Source: BOKV01 sp041742235 (GTDB taxonomy: Bacteria; Pseudomonadota; Alphaproteobacteria; Rhizobiales; Rhizobiaceae). Taken from it: 13,693 nucleotides of DNA. This document shows, piece after piece, positions 1 to 6,443 of the stretch. The notes beneath the pieces were generated by a model, which made no database searches, was not told the DNA's origin, and saw nothing but the letters and a program-made list of their open reading frames with translations. The stretch covers positions 1 through 13,693 of the forward strand of contig JBGSJA010000014.1 of the NCBI GenBank assembly GCA_041742235.1, written 5' to 3'. How positions within the stretch are numbered: position 1 is the stretch's first letter; the number at the start of each line of letters is the position of its first letter. The translations under genes were made by a program, and so were the position numbers.

Positions 1-457
1 GCTTGTTGACGAGGGCGCGGGCAAGCGCCACGCGCTGCCGTTGGCCGCCCGAAAGCTGCGCCGGTCGGCGGGAGCCGTAACCCGGCAGCCGAACCATTTC
101 CAGCGCGGCATTTGCCTCGCGCCGCCTTTCCTTCAAGCCGACGCCCTTGATCATCAAGCCGTAGGCGACGTTGTCCTCGACCGACAAATGCGGGAACAGC
201 GCGTAGTCCTGGAAGACCGTGTTGACGTTGCGCCGCCAGGGCGGAACGCCCTCGGCAGTTTCGCCAAAAATCTCGATATGTCCCGATGTCGGCTGCTCGA
301 AGCCGGCTACAAGCCGCAGGCAAGTCGTCTTGCCCGAGCCGGATGGCCCCAGCATCGCGAAGAACTCGCCGACGCCGATCTCGAGGTCGACGCTGTCCAC
401 GGCCCTGACGCTGCCGAAATGGCGCGATACTTTCGAGAATGTGACTGCTTTTGACAT
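1..457 (-). CDS. ABC transporter ATP-binding protein, polyamine/solute type (partial)
   Basis: This is the N-terminal 152 residues of a nucleotide-binding subunit that would power import of the solute captured by the binding protein encoded just upstream. The gene runs off the left edge of the window. Translating the minus strand from the ATG at 457 shows Walker A (GPSGSGKT, about residues 37-44), the Q-loop (VFQDYALFPH, Gln about 83) and the ABC signature LSGGQ (about 135-139) followed by QRVALARALV. Walker B and the C-terminal regulatory domain lie outside. The motif string VFQDYALFPHLSVEDNVAYG is typical of the PotA/MalK-like group, so spermidine/putrescine or a related small solute is the best guess; the substrate cannot be proved. 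The start is 117 bp beyond the stop of the binding-protein gene on the same strand, with a strong stem-loop between them, and a GAGGAA stretch lies somewhat far upstream of the ATG. Permease genes are not visible and probably follow. Confidence 0.93.
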   Translation of the reverse strand, partial: MSKAVTFSKVSRHFGSVRAVDSVDLEIGVGEFFAMLGPSGSGKTTCLRLVAGFEQPTSGHIEIFGETAEGVPPWRRNVNTVFQDYALFPHLSVEDNVAYGLMIKGVGLKERRREANAALEMVRLPGYGSRRPAQLSGGQRQRVALARALVNK

Positions 458-505
458 TTGAAACCGGATTCGTTCCTCGCCGGAGGGTGATGCCCGGGTC
501 AAATC

Positions 506-531
506 GGGCGGCGCAATCTCTTGCGCCGCCC
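506..531 (-). promoter_or_regulatory. Intercistronic GC-rich stem-loop
   Basis: An 11-bp perfect stem (506-516 pairing with 521-531) closes a 4-nt loop. It sits between the stop of the solute-binding-protein gene and the start of the ATPase gene. No T-run follows it on the minus strand, so it is not a classical intrinsic terminator. By analogy with other ABC import operons, such a hairpin may protect the upstream message from 3' decay or partly attenuate read-through, giving more binding protein than ATPase. That role is inference. Confidence 0.6.
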
Positions 532-574
532 CCGGTTCAGCCCGTGGCGCACTCCAAAGGGGCAGAGGAGAGCG

Positions 575-1732
575 TCAGCGACCGCCGATCACGCCGATAT
601 AGTCGGACACCCAGCGATAATAGGGCACGCAGGCGTCGTTCTGGCTGGCGCACTTGGTTGTGGGCGTCGTCCAGAAGCGGATCTTCTCGAAATCGTCGAG
701 GCCGTTGAGCGTGCAGCCTTCCTTGGTCTGCATGCCGCGACCGTCGGTGCAGGCCGCCGGAACCGACGGGTTCGCGCCGAACCAGACCGATAGGTCGCTC
801 TGCAGATTGGACGAAAGCTGGTGCTCGAACCACATGTAGGCGCAGTTCGGATTGGCCGCGTCGACATGCATCATGGTCGTGTCGGCCCATCCGGTCGCGC
901 CTTCGACCGGTATGACCGAAGCCACCGGCGCGCCGCCCGACTTGAGTATGTTGACCTGGAACGGCCAGGAACCGGATGCCACCACGCCCTCGTTCTTGAA
1001 GTCGTCCATCTGGATGAAGGCATCGTGCCAATAACGGCCGACCAGCTGGCGCTGCTGGCGCAGGAGGTCGAGCGCTGCCTTGTACTGGTCCTCGTTGAGC
1101 TCGTACGGGCTCTTGATGCCGAGTTCCGGCTTGTGGTGCATCAAGTACTGCGCTGCATCCGCGATGTGTATCGGGCCGTCATAGGCCTGCACGCGGCCTT
1201 TGTTGGACTTGCCGTCGCCAAGTGTCGTTTCCTCGAACACGACGCTCCAGCTTGTCGGCGCTTCCTTGAACACCTCGGTGTTGTACATCAGCACGTTCGG
1301 CCCCCACATGTAGGGAACGCCGTAGTGGACGCCGTCGACCGTGTGCCAGGGGGCGTTTTTGAGCCGGTCGTCGACCGTGTTCCAGCTGGGCACAAGATCG
1401 ACATTCACCGGCTGAACACGCTTGCCGGCGATGAGCCGCAGCGAAGCGTCGCCCGAGGCGGTGACGAGGTCGAAGCCGCCCTCGTTCATCAGCGCGACCA
1501 TTTCGTCAGAGGTGTTGGCCGTCTTGACGTTTACCTTGCAACCCGTCTTTTCCTCGAACTTGGTCACCCAGTCGAATTTCTTGTCGGTTTCCCCGCGTTC
1601 CACATATCCGGCCCAGGCAACGATGTTGAGCTGCCCCTCGCCCGCTCCGATCTCCTTGATCTGCGCATGAACAGGGGCAATGGCGGCGAGTACGAATGAC
1701 AGCGCGGTACAGCTTGCAAGAATTCGTTTCAT
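575..1732 (-). CDS. Periplasmic solute-binding protein of ABC transporter (PotD/YdcS-like)
   Basis: This 385-residue secreted protein captures a small solute in the periplasm and delivers it to the ABC importer. The start is the ATG at 1732, which has a GAGGGAGAAAG ribosome-binding site just upstream; an in-frame ATG 18 codons earlier would bury the signal peptide. Residues 1-23 form a Sec signal peptide with a basic start (MKRIL), a hydrophobic core and a likely cut after VHA. The mature protein begins with a GQLNIVAWAGYVERG segment typical of the spermidine/putrescine-binding family, and later has YGVPYMWGPNVLMYNTEVF, a hinge/ligand-lobe sequence common in PotD relatives. Several cysteines (GCKV, NCAYMW, two pairs in the last 70 residues) suggest disulfides. 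It lies between the LysR gene and the ATPase gene on the same strand, so it probably belongs to their unit. Exact ligand is unknown; polyamine or another small cationic compound is a family-based guess. Confidence 0.93.
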   Translation of the reverse strand: MKRILASCTALSFVLAAIAPVHAQIKEIGAGEGQLNIVAWAGYVERGETDKKFDWVTKFEEKTGCKVNVKTANTSDEMVALMNEGGFDLVTASGDASLRLIAGKRVQPVNVDLVPSWNTVDDRLKNAPWHTVDGVHYGVPYMWGPNVLMYNTEVFKEAPTSWSVVFEETTLGDGKSNKGRVQAYDGPIHIADAAQYLMHHKPELGIKSPYELNEDQYKAALDLLRQQRQLVGRYWHDAFIQMDDFKNEGVVASGSWPFQVNILKSGGAPVASVIPVEGATGWADTTMMHVDAANPNCAYMWFEHQLSSNLQSDLSVWFGANPSVPAACTDGRGMQTKEGCTLNGLDDFEKIRFWTTPTTKCASQNDACVPYYRWVSDYIGVIGGR

Positions 1733-1838
1733 GGACTTTCTCCCTCTTGGCGGTCGCGCGGCGAGACCGGCGCTTGTTCCCGCCAATCATGCTGAACCCT
1801 TTCCCCTACGTTCGCAAATTCATTTGTTAGAAAAGTGA

Positions 1839-1855
1839 TATCGGTATTTCCGATA
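1839..1855 (-). promoter_or_regulatory. Candidate LysR-type operator (TATCGG-N5-CCGATA)
   Basis: A perfect 6-bp inverted repeat with a 5-bp spacer contains a T-N11-A core (T1841 to A1853), the classic geometry of LysR-family binding sites. It lies about 107 bp upstream of the binding-protein ATG and immediately after the stop of the LysR gene. Position and geometry fit activation of the transporter by the adjacent regulator. Binding itself is not shown by the sequence. Confidence 0.5.
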
Positions 1856-1860
1856 GATGG

Positions 1861-2769
1861 TCATCGCGGTTTGAGCGAACGCTGTGCGCGTGCAAGGTCG
1901 ATGAAATCGCGGCCGGGTTGGGCAAGGCTCGACCCCTTGCGCCACACTACGCCCACCTGAACGAATGGCAGTGCGCCGGAAATGTCGCGCGACTCGATGC
2001 GGTCGCCCTCCAGCGACCACGGCCGGTAGACAAGGTCCGGCAACAGGGCAATGCCGGCGCCGGTCGCCACCAGGCTGCGTACCGCCTCAACCGAGCGGGT
2101 CCGGAACGCGATCCGCGGGCGGGTGCCCAGCGCACCGATCAGCCGCGCCGTCGGCTCCTCGATTTCGTCGAGGGTCAGCAGGATCAGCGGTTCATTCGAA
2201 ATGTCGGCGAGGCTGATGCTCTCGGCGCCGGCCAGCGGATGTCCCATCGGCAGCCAGAGGCGGTAGGGCGAAACTTCGAGGATGTCGGCCTGCAGCGCAG
2301 CCCGGTCGCGCAGATTGGATGTCACCATGACGGCGACGTCCAGTTCCCCACCTATGAGAAGGTGTTCCAGATATTCGCCATTGTCTTCCGTGGCGGTGAT
2401 GGTAACGCCCGGATACGCCCGGCGAAACCGCGCGATGATATCGGAAAGGACATAGCCGGCGACCAGCGACGTGACGCCAAGGTTGAGCCTGCCAGCGACC
2501 GTTTCCGATGAGTCCTGGAAAGCCTGCCGGGCATCCGCAACACTGGAGAGGATGCCCTTGGCGTGCCGCAGGAACTGGTGTCCCTTGTAGGTGATGGAAA
2601 GGCCGCGCGAATGACGCTCGAACAATTGCACGCCAAGATCGCTTTCAAGTTCCTTGATCGCCTCCGTGACCGAGGACTGCGAAATCGACAGCTTCTGGGC
2701 GGCGCCGGAGACGGAACCCTGCTCCGCCACAGCAACGAAGTACTGCAACTGCCTGAACGTGAACGCCAT
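1861..2769 (-). CDS. LysR-family transcriptional regulator
   Basis: This 302-residue DNA-binding regulator has the usual length for the family. The N-terminal winged helix-turn-helix occupies about residues 4-63 (FRQLQYFVAVAEQGSVSGAA, then SISQSSVTEAIKELESDLG and LFERHSRGLSIT). From about residue 90 to the end is the periplasmic-binding-protein-like co-inducer domain (LNLGVTSLVAGYVLSDIIARF; later GAGIALLPDLV). It is transcribed toward the solute-binding-protein gene, with 128 bp between them holding a good T-N11-A inverted repeat, so it most likely controls the transporter and perhaps senses its substrate. It is divergent from the unknown gene at 2945, so a second target there is possible. 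The inducer cannot be told from sequence. The start has only a weak GCGAG upstream, but the domain begins at the normal distance. Confidence 0.95.
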   Translation of the reverse strand: MAFTFRQLQYFVAVAEQGSVSGAAQKLSISQSSVTEAIKELESDLGVQLFERHSRGLSITYKGHQFLRHAKGILSSVADARQAFQDSSETVAGRLNLGVTSLVAGYVLSDIIARFRRAYPGVTITATEDNGEYLEHLLIGGELDVAVMVTSNLRDRAALQADILEVSPYRLWLPMGHPLAGAESISLADISNEPLILLTLDEIEEPTARLIGALGTRPRIAFRTRSVEAVRSLVATGAGIALLPDLVYRPWSLEGDRIESRDISGALPFVQVGVVWRKGSSLAQPGRDFIDLARAQRSLKPR

Positions 2770-2944
2770 TTTCTCGCTGTCCGCGCCAAAAGCGCAATAC
2801 CCGCACAGCAGCGGCCTCGGCGCAAGCCCTTCGCCACGACTACCTAGGGCTTAGGCAGTCATTGCCGATGCCTTCAGTATTCAAACCTGTTGTGCGCGCT
2901 GGTTGTATCGCGATATTGGTGTGCGCCACATCGGAATCGAGCCC

Positions 2945-3436
2945 ATGAACAAGATTGCACCCAAGACCGGTCCTGCTGGACGCACACCGACAGCGACCGG
3001 GGAATTGCCCGCGAAGGCGGGCGAGGTTTCTTTCCGCTCCACCGTCGAGCAAAGCCGCGTTGCCGCGCAGGTTCAACAGCGCGAGGGCCGTACACCCGTG
3101 CCCGTGGACCGGGAGCAGCAACGCAAACGGGGCAAGCCCCCCGTTTACGAGACGCTTGAAACGCTGGCACTAAAGGACGCGCTTGAAATCCAGGGCATGC
3201 GCGGTGGCAAGCCAATACCCCGCAGGAAGGGCGTTGAATATTCGGACCTGGCGATCGCCGTGATAGCCGGCGCCGGCACTGGCAAATCCGCCCCCGCCCC
3301 GGTCCTTGCCTACAGCACCATTTTCATGGACGGTCGCCAGTTTACCCACTGGAAGCAAGGCACGTCCGACCCGGCGATGGACAGGAACATCCACGAAATG
3401 CTTGCGGAGATCGTGGACGAAAGTGACGACGGCTGA
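2945..3436 (+). CDS. Hypothetical protein, unknown function
   Basis: I do not recognise this 163-residue protein. The reading frame extends upstream to a TTG at 2903, but the ATG at 2945 is the more likely start. Codon use is GC-rich and orderly, which supports a real gene. The first 70 residues are hydrophilic, basic and rich in Pro, Gln, Arg and Thr, looking disordered. A more ordered part follows (about 70-155: PVYETLETLALKDALEI, EYSDLAIAVIAGAGTGKS, YSTIFMDGRQFTHW), and the tail is acidic (EIVDESDDG). AGAGTGKS fits the loose Walker A pattern, but there is no Walker B and the protein is too small for a normal P-loop NTPase. There is no signal peptide or membrane span. Placed between the transporter regulator and the T3SS operon, it could be a secreted substrate with a disordered N-terminal export signal, or an unrelated flanking gene. 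Confidence 0.6.
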   Translation: MNKIAPKTGPAGRTPTATGELPAKAGEVSFRSTVEQSRVAAQVQQREGRTPVPVDREQQRKRGKPPVYETLETLALKDALEIQGMRGGKPIPRRKGVEYSDLAIAVIAGAGTGKSAPAPVLAYSTIFMDGRQFTHWKQGTSDPAMDRNIHEMLAEIVDESDDG

Positions 3437-3693
3437 TCACGGGATCCGTCCCGCAATGACACAGATTGTGCCGCGCCGGCACGTTCGTTTTGAAACTGTT
3501 CGCATTCTGGCGCCCGATTGTGTATTGTTCTGCTGTGCATGAGTTGTGTGATTTTTTAAAGAATATTTTAGTGCATGCGTAATTTCGCAAATTAAGCGAC
3601 ATTTTTCGGTGTTTTTTTAGGTTCCGGCTTCGATCCCCTGGGTCTGGCATGATTCTTGACACCTGGCTGCCGTGTGGAGGCTGCCAAGGCGCT
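3437..3693 (+). promoter_or_regulatory. Intergenic control region of the T3SS operon, with AT-rich island
   Basis: No convincing gene lies in these 257 bp. By hand count, 3541-3620 is about 30% GC, far below its surroundings, with T-tracts at about 3552-3557, 3601-3606 and 3612-3618. It contains a 15-bp palindrome (TAATTT-CGC-AAATTA, 3580-3594) and two GTGCATG direct repeats starting at 3535 and 3571. A short CGGGA/TCCCG hairpin (3440-3453) follows the upstream gene but has no T-run, so it is a doubtful terminator. This is the natural place for the promoter and operators of the regulator and the T3SS genes; no exact -35/-10 pair can be assigned with confidence. Confidence 0.5.
3580..3594. promoter_or_regulatory. 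Palindromic candidate operator
   Basis: A perfect TAATTT-CGC-AAATTA inverted repeat lies about 100 bp upstream of the preferred start of the LuxR-type regulator gene, inside the AT-rich island. Its symmetry suits a dimeric regulator such as the LuxR-type protein itself, for autoregulation. The link is positional only. Confidence 0.35.
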
Positions 3694-4503
3694 ATGAATC
3701 CCATGACCGTTGAAAAAACTCCGGCTACCGCGTCGGGCGTGCGCATCATCATCGTCGATCCCCATCCTCTGGTCAGGGAGGGTTTGCGCTCGAGCCTGGA
3801 GCGCAACCACAGCATCGAGGTCGTGGCGGAGGCCGGTGATGCAATGGCCGGTCTTTATGCCGCCGCCCGCCATCCCGGCGCAATCCTGCTTGCCAACGCG
3901 TCCCTGCCGGAAAACTCGGCGGTTGAACTGGTGCGCCGATACCAGCGGGAAGCGCTCGCCGGCACAGGCGTCGTGATCTGTCACCTTCCGGAAAATGCGC
4001 AACTGATCAGGCAGTTCATGGACAATTGCGGCCGGGCATTTGTCTGCCAGAACGCAACCGCCCGCGAATACATGGCCGCGATCACGGCGGTGCTCGCTGG
4101 AGGGGTCTTCCTGTCGCGCAGTCTGTTCCATTGCCTCACGCTGGACAGGGACGGATCGCGCAGCCGGCCGAACCCCTACAAGCTCACCGACCGCGAACTG
4201 GAGATCCTCAACAGCCTGGCGGCCGGATGTTCCAACAAGGAAGTGGCTACCCTGTTCGACCTTTCGGTACGGACCGTCGAGGCCCACCGTCTTTCCATCC
4301 GCCAGAAGACCGGCGCGAACATTCTATCCGAGCTTGTGCGCGTTTCGCGCGCGATCGGGTCAGACGCGAGCGCCCCCGAACTTCCGTCTGTGCCGGCGTC
4401 AGAGGACAAATTGCCTGCGCCCGAGCCGGCGCGTCAATTCATGGAGGGATCCACAAACCGTGACGGTCCAAGATTCATGTTGGAGAAACGTGATGTGCGA
4501 TAA
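3694..4503 (+). CDS. LuxR-type (NarL-family) regulator with degenerate receiver; likely T3SS regulator
   Basis: This 269-residue transcription factor heads the T3SS gene run. The preferred start is ATG 3694, after GGAGG and AAGG; an ATG at 3649 would only add an unusual 15-residue lead. Residues about 16-145 have the receiver fold (VRIIIVDPHPLVREGL at the start, AAITAVLAGGVFLS at the end), but the key residues are changed. The acidic pair is D22-P23 instead of D-D, the phospho-accepting Asp is Asn68 (ILLANASLP), the switch Thr/Ser is about Cys96, and the Lys is about Gln119. Phosphorylation is therefore unlikely. Residues about 164-220 are an intact LuxR helix-turn-helix (LTDRELEILNSLAAGCSNKE, then VRTVEAHRLSIRQKTG). 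A Pro/Glu-rich tail of about 48 residues follows. The stop overlaps the next gene by 11 bp, tying it to the T3SS operon. It is not TtsI-like, since TtsI has an OmpR-type output domain. Confidence 0.88.
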   Translation: MNPMTVEKTPATASGVRIIIVDPHPLVREGLRSSLERNHSIEVVAEAGDAMAGLYAAARHPGAILLANASLPENSAVELVRRYQREALAGTGVVICHLPENAQLIRQFMDNCGRAFVCQNATAREYMAAITAVLAGGVFLSRSLFHCLTLDRDGSRSRPNPYKLTDRELEILNSLAAGCSNKEVATLFDLSVRTVEAHRLSIRQKTGANILSELVRVSRAIGSDASAPELPSVPASEDKLPAPEPARQFMEGSTNRDGPRFMLEKRDVR

Positions 4504-5152
4504 GTTCAAAGGTCGCCTGCAGGCCTTCGCGCTGTCCGCAATGACAGTGTGCCTAGCCTCCGAAACTGCCAATGCCGCAGATTATTCGAAGTTTCCCTCG
4601 TTCCATCACTACGATGTCGACAAGGAAAACGGCGTAGAGCCGAGACAGGTTTCGATTGCGGCCAAACCGATATCCGGTGAAAACTCGACCGGCGCGCAGG
4701 ATCGCAGGGTCATCGTGCTCGAGCAGGACCTCAAGGGTTTCCTGATGCTCGCTGGAAGTCGTCACGGGACACACATCACTGTATCTCCGGCAGTGCGCGG
4801 GACGCTTCGCAACATGGCGCTTCCCGGCGACCTCGATGCGATGCTGCGTACGCTGGCGGCGGAGTTCGGCTTCGAATGGTTCAGAGAGGGCGACAGCATC
4901 CAGGTGTCGGCGGCAACCGACTCCGTCTCGCGCATCATCTTCCTGGGGCGCATGGAGATGGACGAGTTGAAGCAGTCGATCGCCGAAGCGGGCATGTCCC
5001 CCGAAGGCTACGAACTCAGCTACGTCGAAAGCTCGAACTCGGTGCTGGTCAAGGGCCCGGTCTCGCTGGTCGCCCGCATCGAATTGATGACGGAAGCCTA
5101 CAACAAGCGCAATTCGGGCGTTCGAGTAATTCGCCGCGGCAAGGAAGGCTGA
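4493..5152 (+). CDS. rhcC1: T3SS secretin N-terminal subunit, RhcC1/NolW type
   Basis: This 219-residue periplasmic protein forms the inner (N0-N1) part of the outer-membrane secretin ring. The start is ATG 4493, with GGAG 7 bp upstream, overlapping the regulator gene by 11 bp. Residues 1-28 are a signal peptide ending in ANA. About residues 70-140 match the secretin N0 domain (VIVLEQDLKGFLMLAG, ITVSPAVRGTLRNM, LDAMLRTLAAEFGFEWF, DSIQVSA). About 143-208 match an N1-like domain (SRIIFLGRMEMDELKQSI, ELSYVESSNSVLVKGPVSL, ARIELMTEAYNKRN). The protein then stops: the later N domain and the membrane barrel found in single-chain secretins are absent. Rhizobial T3SSs are known to split the secretin into RhcC1 (NolW) and RhcC2, so this is expected architecture and not a truncation. 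The barrel partner is not in the window. Confidence 0.85.
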   Translation: MCDKFKGRLQAFALSAMTVCLASETANAADYSKFPSFHHYDVDKENGVEPRQVSIAAKPISGENSTGAQDRRVIVLEQDLKGFLMLAGSRHGTHITVSPAVRGTLRNMALPGDLDAMLRTLAAEFGFEWFREGDSIQVSAATDSVSRIIFLGRMEMDELKQSIAEAGMSPEGYELSYVESSNSVLVKGPVSLVARIELMTEAYNKRNSGVRVIRRGKEG

Positions 5153-5208
5153 CGGCGCAACGGGTTCGGCAATCATGCCAAACACCAAACGGTCAAAGGA
5201 GAAGGACG

Positions 5209-5382
5209 ATGGAACCAAACCAGGCAGCAGGAGCGGCAGGCGCGAACAACGCAAGCGCAGGCGGCGGAAATGACAAGCTCAACGAGGCATTCGACTACGC
5301 CATCAAGGAAGCCAGCCAGACGCTGACCATCACGACCAAGAAGGGCGCAGACCTTTATGCGCTGAAGCAGCGCCCGCAGTGA
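5209..5382 (+). CDS. Small T3SS protein, probable needle subunit (SctF/NopA-like)
   Basis: This 57-residue protein has an excellent ribosome-binding site (AAAGGAGAAGG just before ATG 5209). Residues 1-20 are low-complexity Ala/Gly/Asn; the rest is predicted helical (DKLNEAFDYAIKEASQTL, then TKKGADLYALKQRPQ). There is no signal peptide or membrane span. The segment FDYAIKEAS (from Phe28) resembles FDHAIFMAS in the SctI-like protein of this locus. Both motifs lie 27-29 residues from the C-terminus, and both chains end near a KQ pair. Needle (SctF) and inner rod (SctI) proteins are known relatives, and rhizobial NopA genes lie near sctD as I recall, so a needle subunit is the best call. At 57 residues it is shorter than most needle proteins (about 70-85). 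A small chaperone of the YscE kind is the main alternative. A strong hairpin follows the stop. Confidence 0.6.
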   Translation: MEPNQAAGAAGANNASAGGGNDKLNEAFDYAIKEASQTLTITTKKGADLYALKQRPQ

Positions 5383-5391
5383 TTGCAGCCT

Positions 5392-5416
5392 CGGGGCGGC
5401 GCCTGCCGCCGCCCCG
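5392..5416 (+). promoter_or_regulatory. Strong GC stem-loop after the small needle-like gene
   Basis: A 10-bp perfect stem (5392-5401 with 5407-5416) around a 5-nt loop starts 10 bp after the stop codon of the 57-residue protein and 46 bp before sctD. No T-run follows, so full termination is unlikely. It could stabilise the upstream message or attenuate read-through so that the small subunit is made in excess over SctD. The structure is seen; the role is inference. Confidence 0.6.
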
Positions 5417-5461
5417 GCCACGGCCCAACGGCCAAGTCAACACGAACCGAACCGGTGCAAG

Positions 5462-6415
5462 ATGGAATTCCTGCGGAACGACAACGGCGAACTGGATTTG
5501 CGCGCCGCACTCGACAAGTGCCGTGTGACGGTAACAGGTGGCGCCCATCGCGGCGCCAGCGTCATCAACAGCTCCGGCGCCATCACCATCGGCAAGGCGG
5601 AAAGCGGCGACATCGTTCTGTTCGGCGATGATGTCGAACCCGTGCATTTCCGCATCAAGGTCGAGCCCGGCCTGTTCAGCAAGCTCGTCGTTCACGCAAT
5701 GGAAGGCCCTGTCGAGATCAAGGGGCGCACCATCGTCGAAGTGGGCGAATACACGCAGATCCCGGCCGGTGCCGAAATCATCGCAGGCACTGCGGCCCTC
5801 AAGGTCGAGCGCGTCGCCGATCCATCCAATCTGGCGGTCCCTGCCCTGCGCGCTGGCATCGTGGTGCTGGCATTTTCGACTGCATGGGTCGGCTGGAGCC
5901 TCATCACCACCATCATTTCCATCGTCCCGGGAAGCGCAAGCGCGATTGTTGAAAGCGTCAGTGCACCGGTATCGCGACAGATCGGTGCGGCGCTCGGCAC
6001 TCCGGCCGCCAAGGAAGCCGCAAGCACGGAAGCCTATGCATGGCAGGCGCGGGCAAAGATCGAGGATCTGGGCCTGAACCGGGGATTGCGGGTCATGGCC
6101 GGTCCACCCGAAATGCTGCGCGTGACCGGAACGATCAACGAGGCGCAGGCTCCCTCATGGAACGAATTCCTGCGTTGGTATGACAGCAATCCGGGCTTCC
6201 CGAAGCTTGTGCGCGATGTAGCCCGGTCCGAGGCGGATACCGATCTTCCAGCGCTGCAATCCGTCTGGCTGGAAGGCGAGCCTACCGTTTATTTCAAGAG
6301 CGGTGTGTCCGGGAAAGTCGGCGACGTCGTGCCGGGCGAATGGCGGATCACCGCGATAACCGCCGCGTCTGTCACGGTGGAACGCGATGGCTCGTCCGTC
6401 GCACTGACCTTCTGA
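5462..6415 (+). CDS. sctD: T3SS inner-membrane ring protein SctD (YscD/y4yQ type)
   Basis: This 317-residue protein builds the outer of the two inner-membrane rings and links the sorting platform to the periplasm. Residues about 18-118 form an FHA-like cytoplasmic domain (ITIGKAESGDIVLFGDDVEP, VHFRIKVEPG, then VEVGEYTQIPAGAEI). One membrane span lies at about 131-155 (AGIVVLAFSTAWVGWSLITT). The periplasmic part has a BON-like ring module at about 205-250 (GLRVMAGPPEMLRVTGTIN) and ends with a conserved SctD-type closing module (VYFKSGVSGKVGDVVPGEWR, then ITAITAASVTVERDG). The chain is shorter than many SctD proteins (about 400 residues), implying fewer periplasmic ring modules. The ribosome-binding site is weak. 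It follows the needle-like gene and precedes the SctX/SctY-position genes and sctV. Confidence 0.85.
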   Translation: MEFLRNDNGELDLRAALDKCRVTVTGGAHRGASVINSSGAITIGKAESGDIVLFGDDVEPVHFRIKVEPGLFSKLVVHAMEGPVEIKGRTIVEVGEYTQIPAGAEIIAGTAALKVERVADPSNLAVPALRAGIVVLAFSTAWVGWSLITTIISIVPGSASAIVESVSAPVSRQIGAALGTPAAKEAASTEAYAWQARAKIEDLGLNRGLRVMAGPPEMLRVTGTINEAQAPSWNEFLRWYDSNPGFPKLVRDVARSEADTDLPALQSVWLEGEPTVYFKSGVSGKVGDVVPGEWRITAITAASVTVERDGSSVALTF

Positions 6416-6443
6416 TCCCGAAACAAAAGGCCCGGTCACAGCA

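Noticed and set aside
821..1699. A 292-codon plus-strand frame opposite the solute-binding-protein gene
   Set aside because: The minus-strand gene has a signal peptide, ribosome-binding site and family motifs; the plus-strand product has none.
2906..2915. TATCGCGATA palindrome in the gap upstream of the LysR gene as a second LysR site
   Set aside because: It shares the TATCG half-site with the box at 1839 but lacks the T-N11-A spacing, and a 10-bp palindrome is easily found by chance.
3210..3300. Walker A-like AGAGTGKS in the 163-residue protein
   Set aside because: No Walker B, no P-loop fold around it and too small; probably a chance match.
3440..3453. CGGGA/TCCCG hairpin as terminator of the 163-residue protein gene
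   Set aside because: Only a 5-bp stem with no T-run; kept only as a remark.
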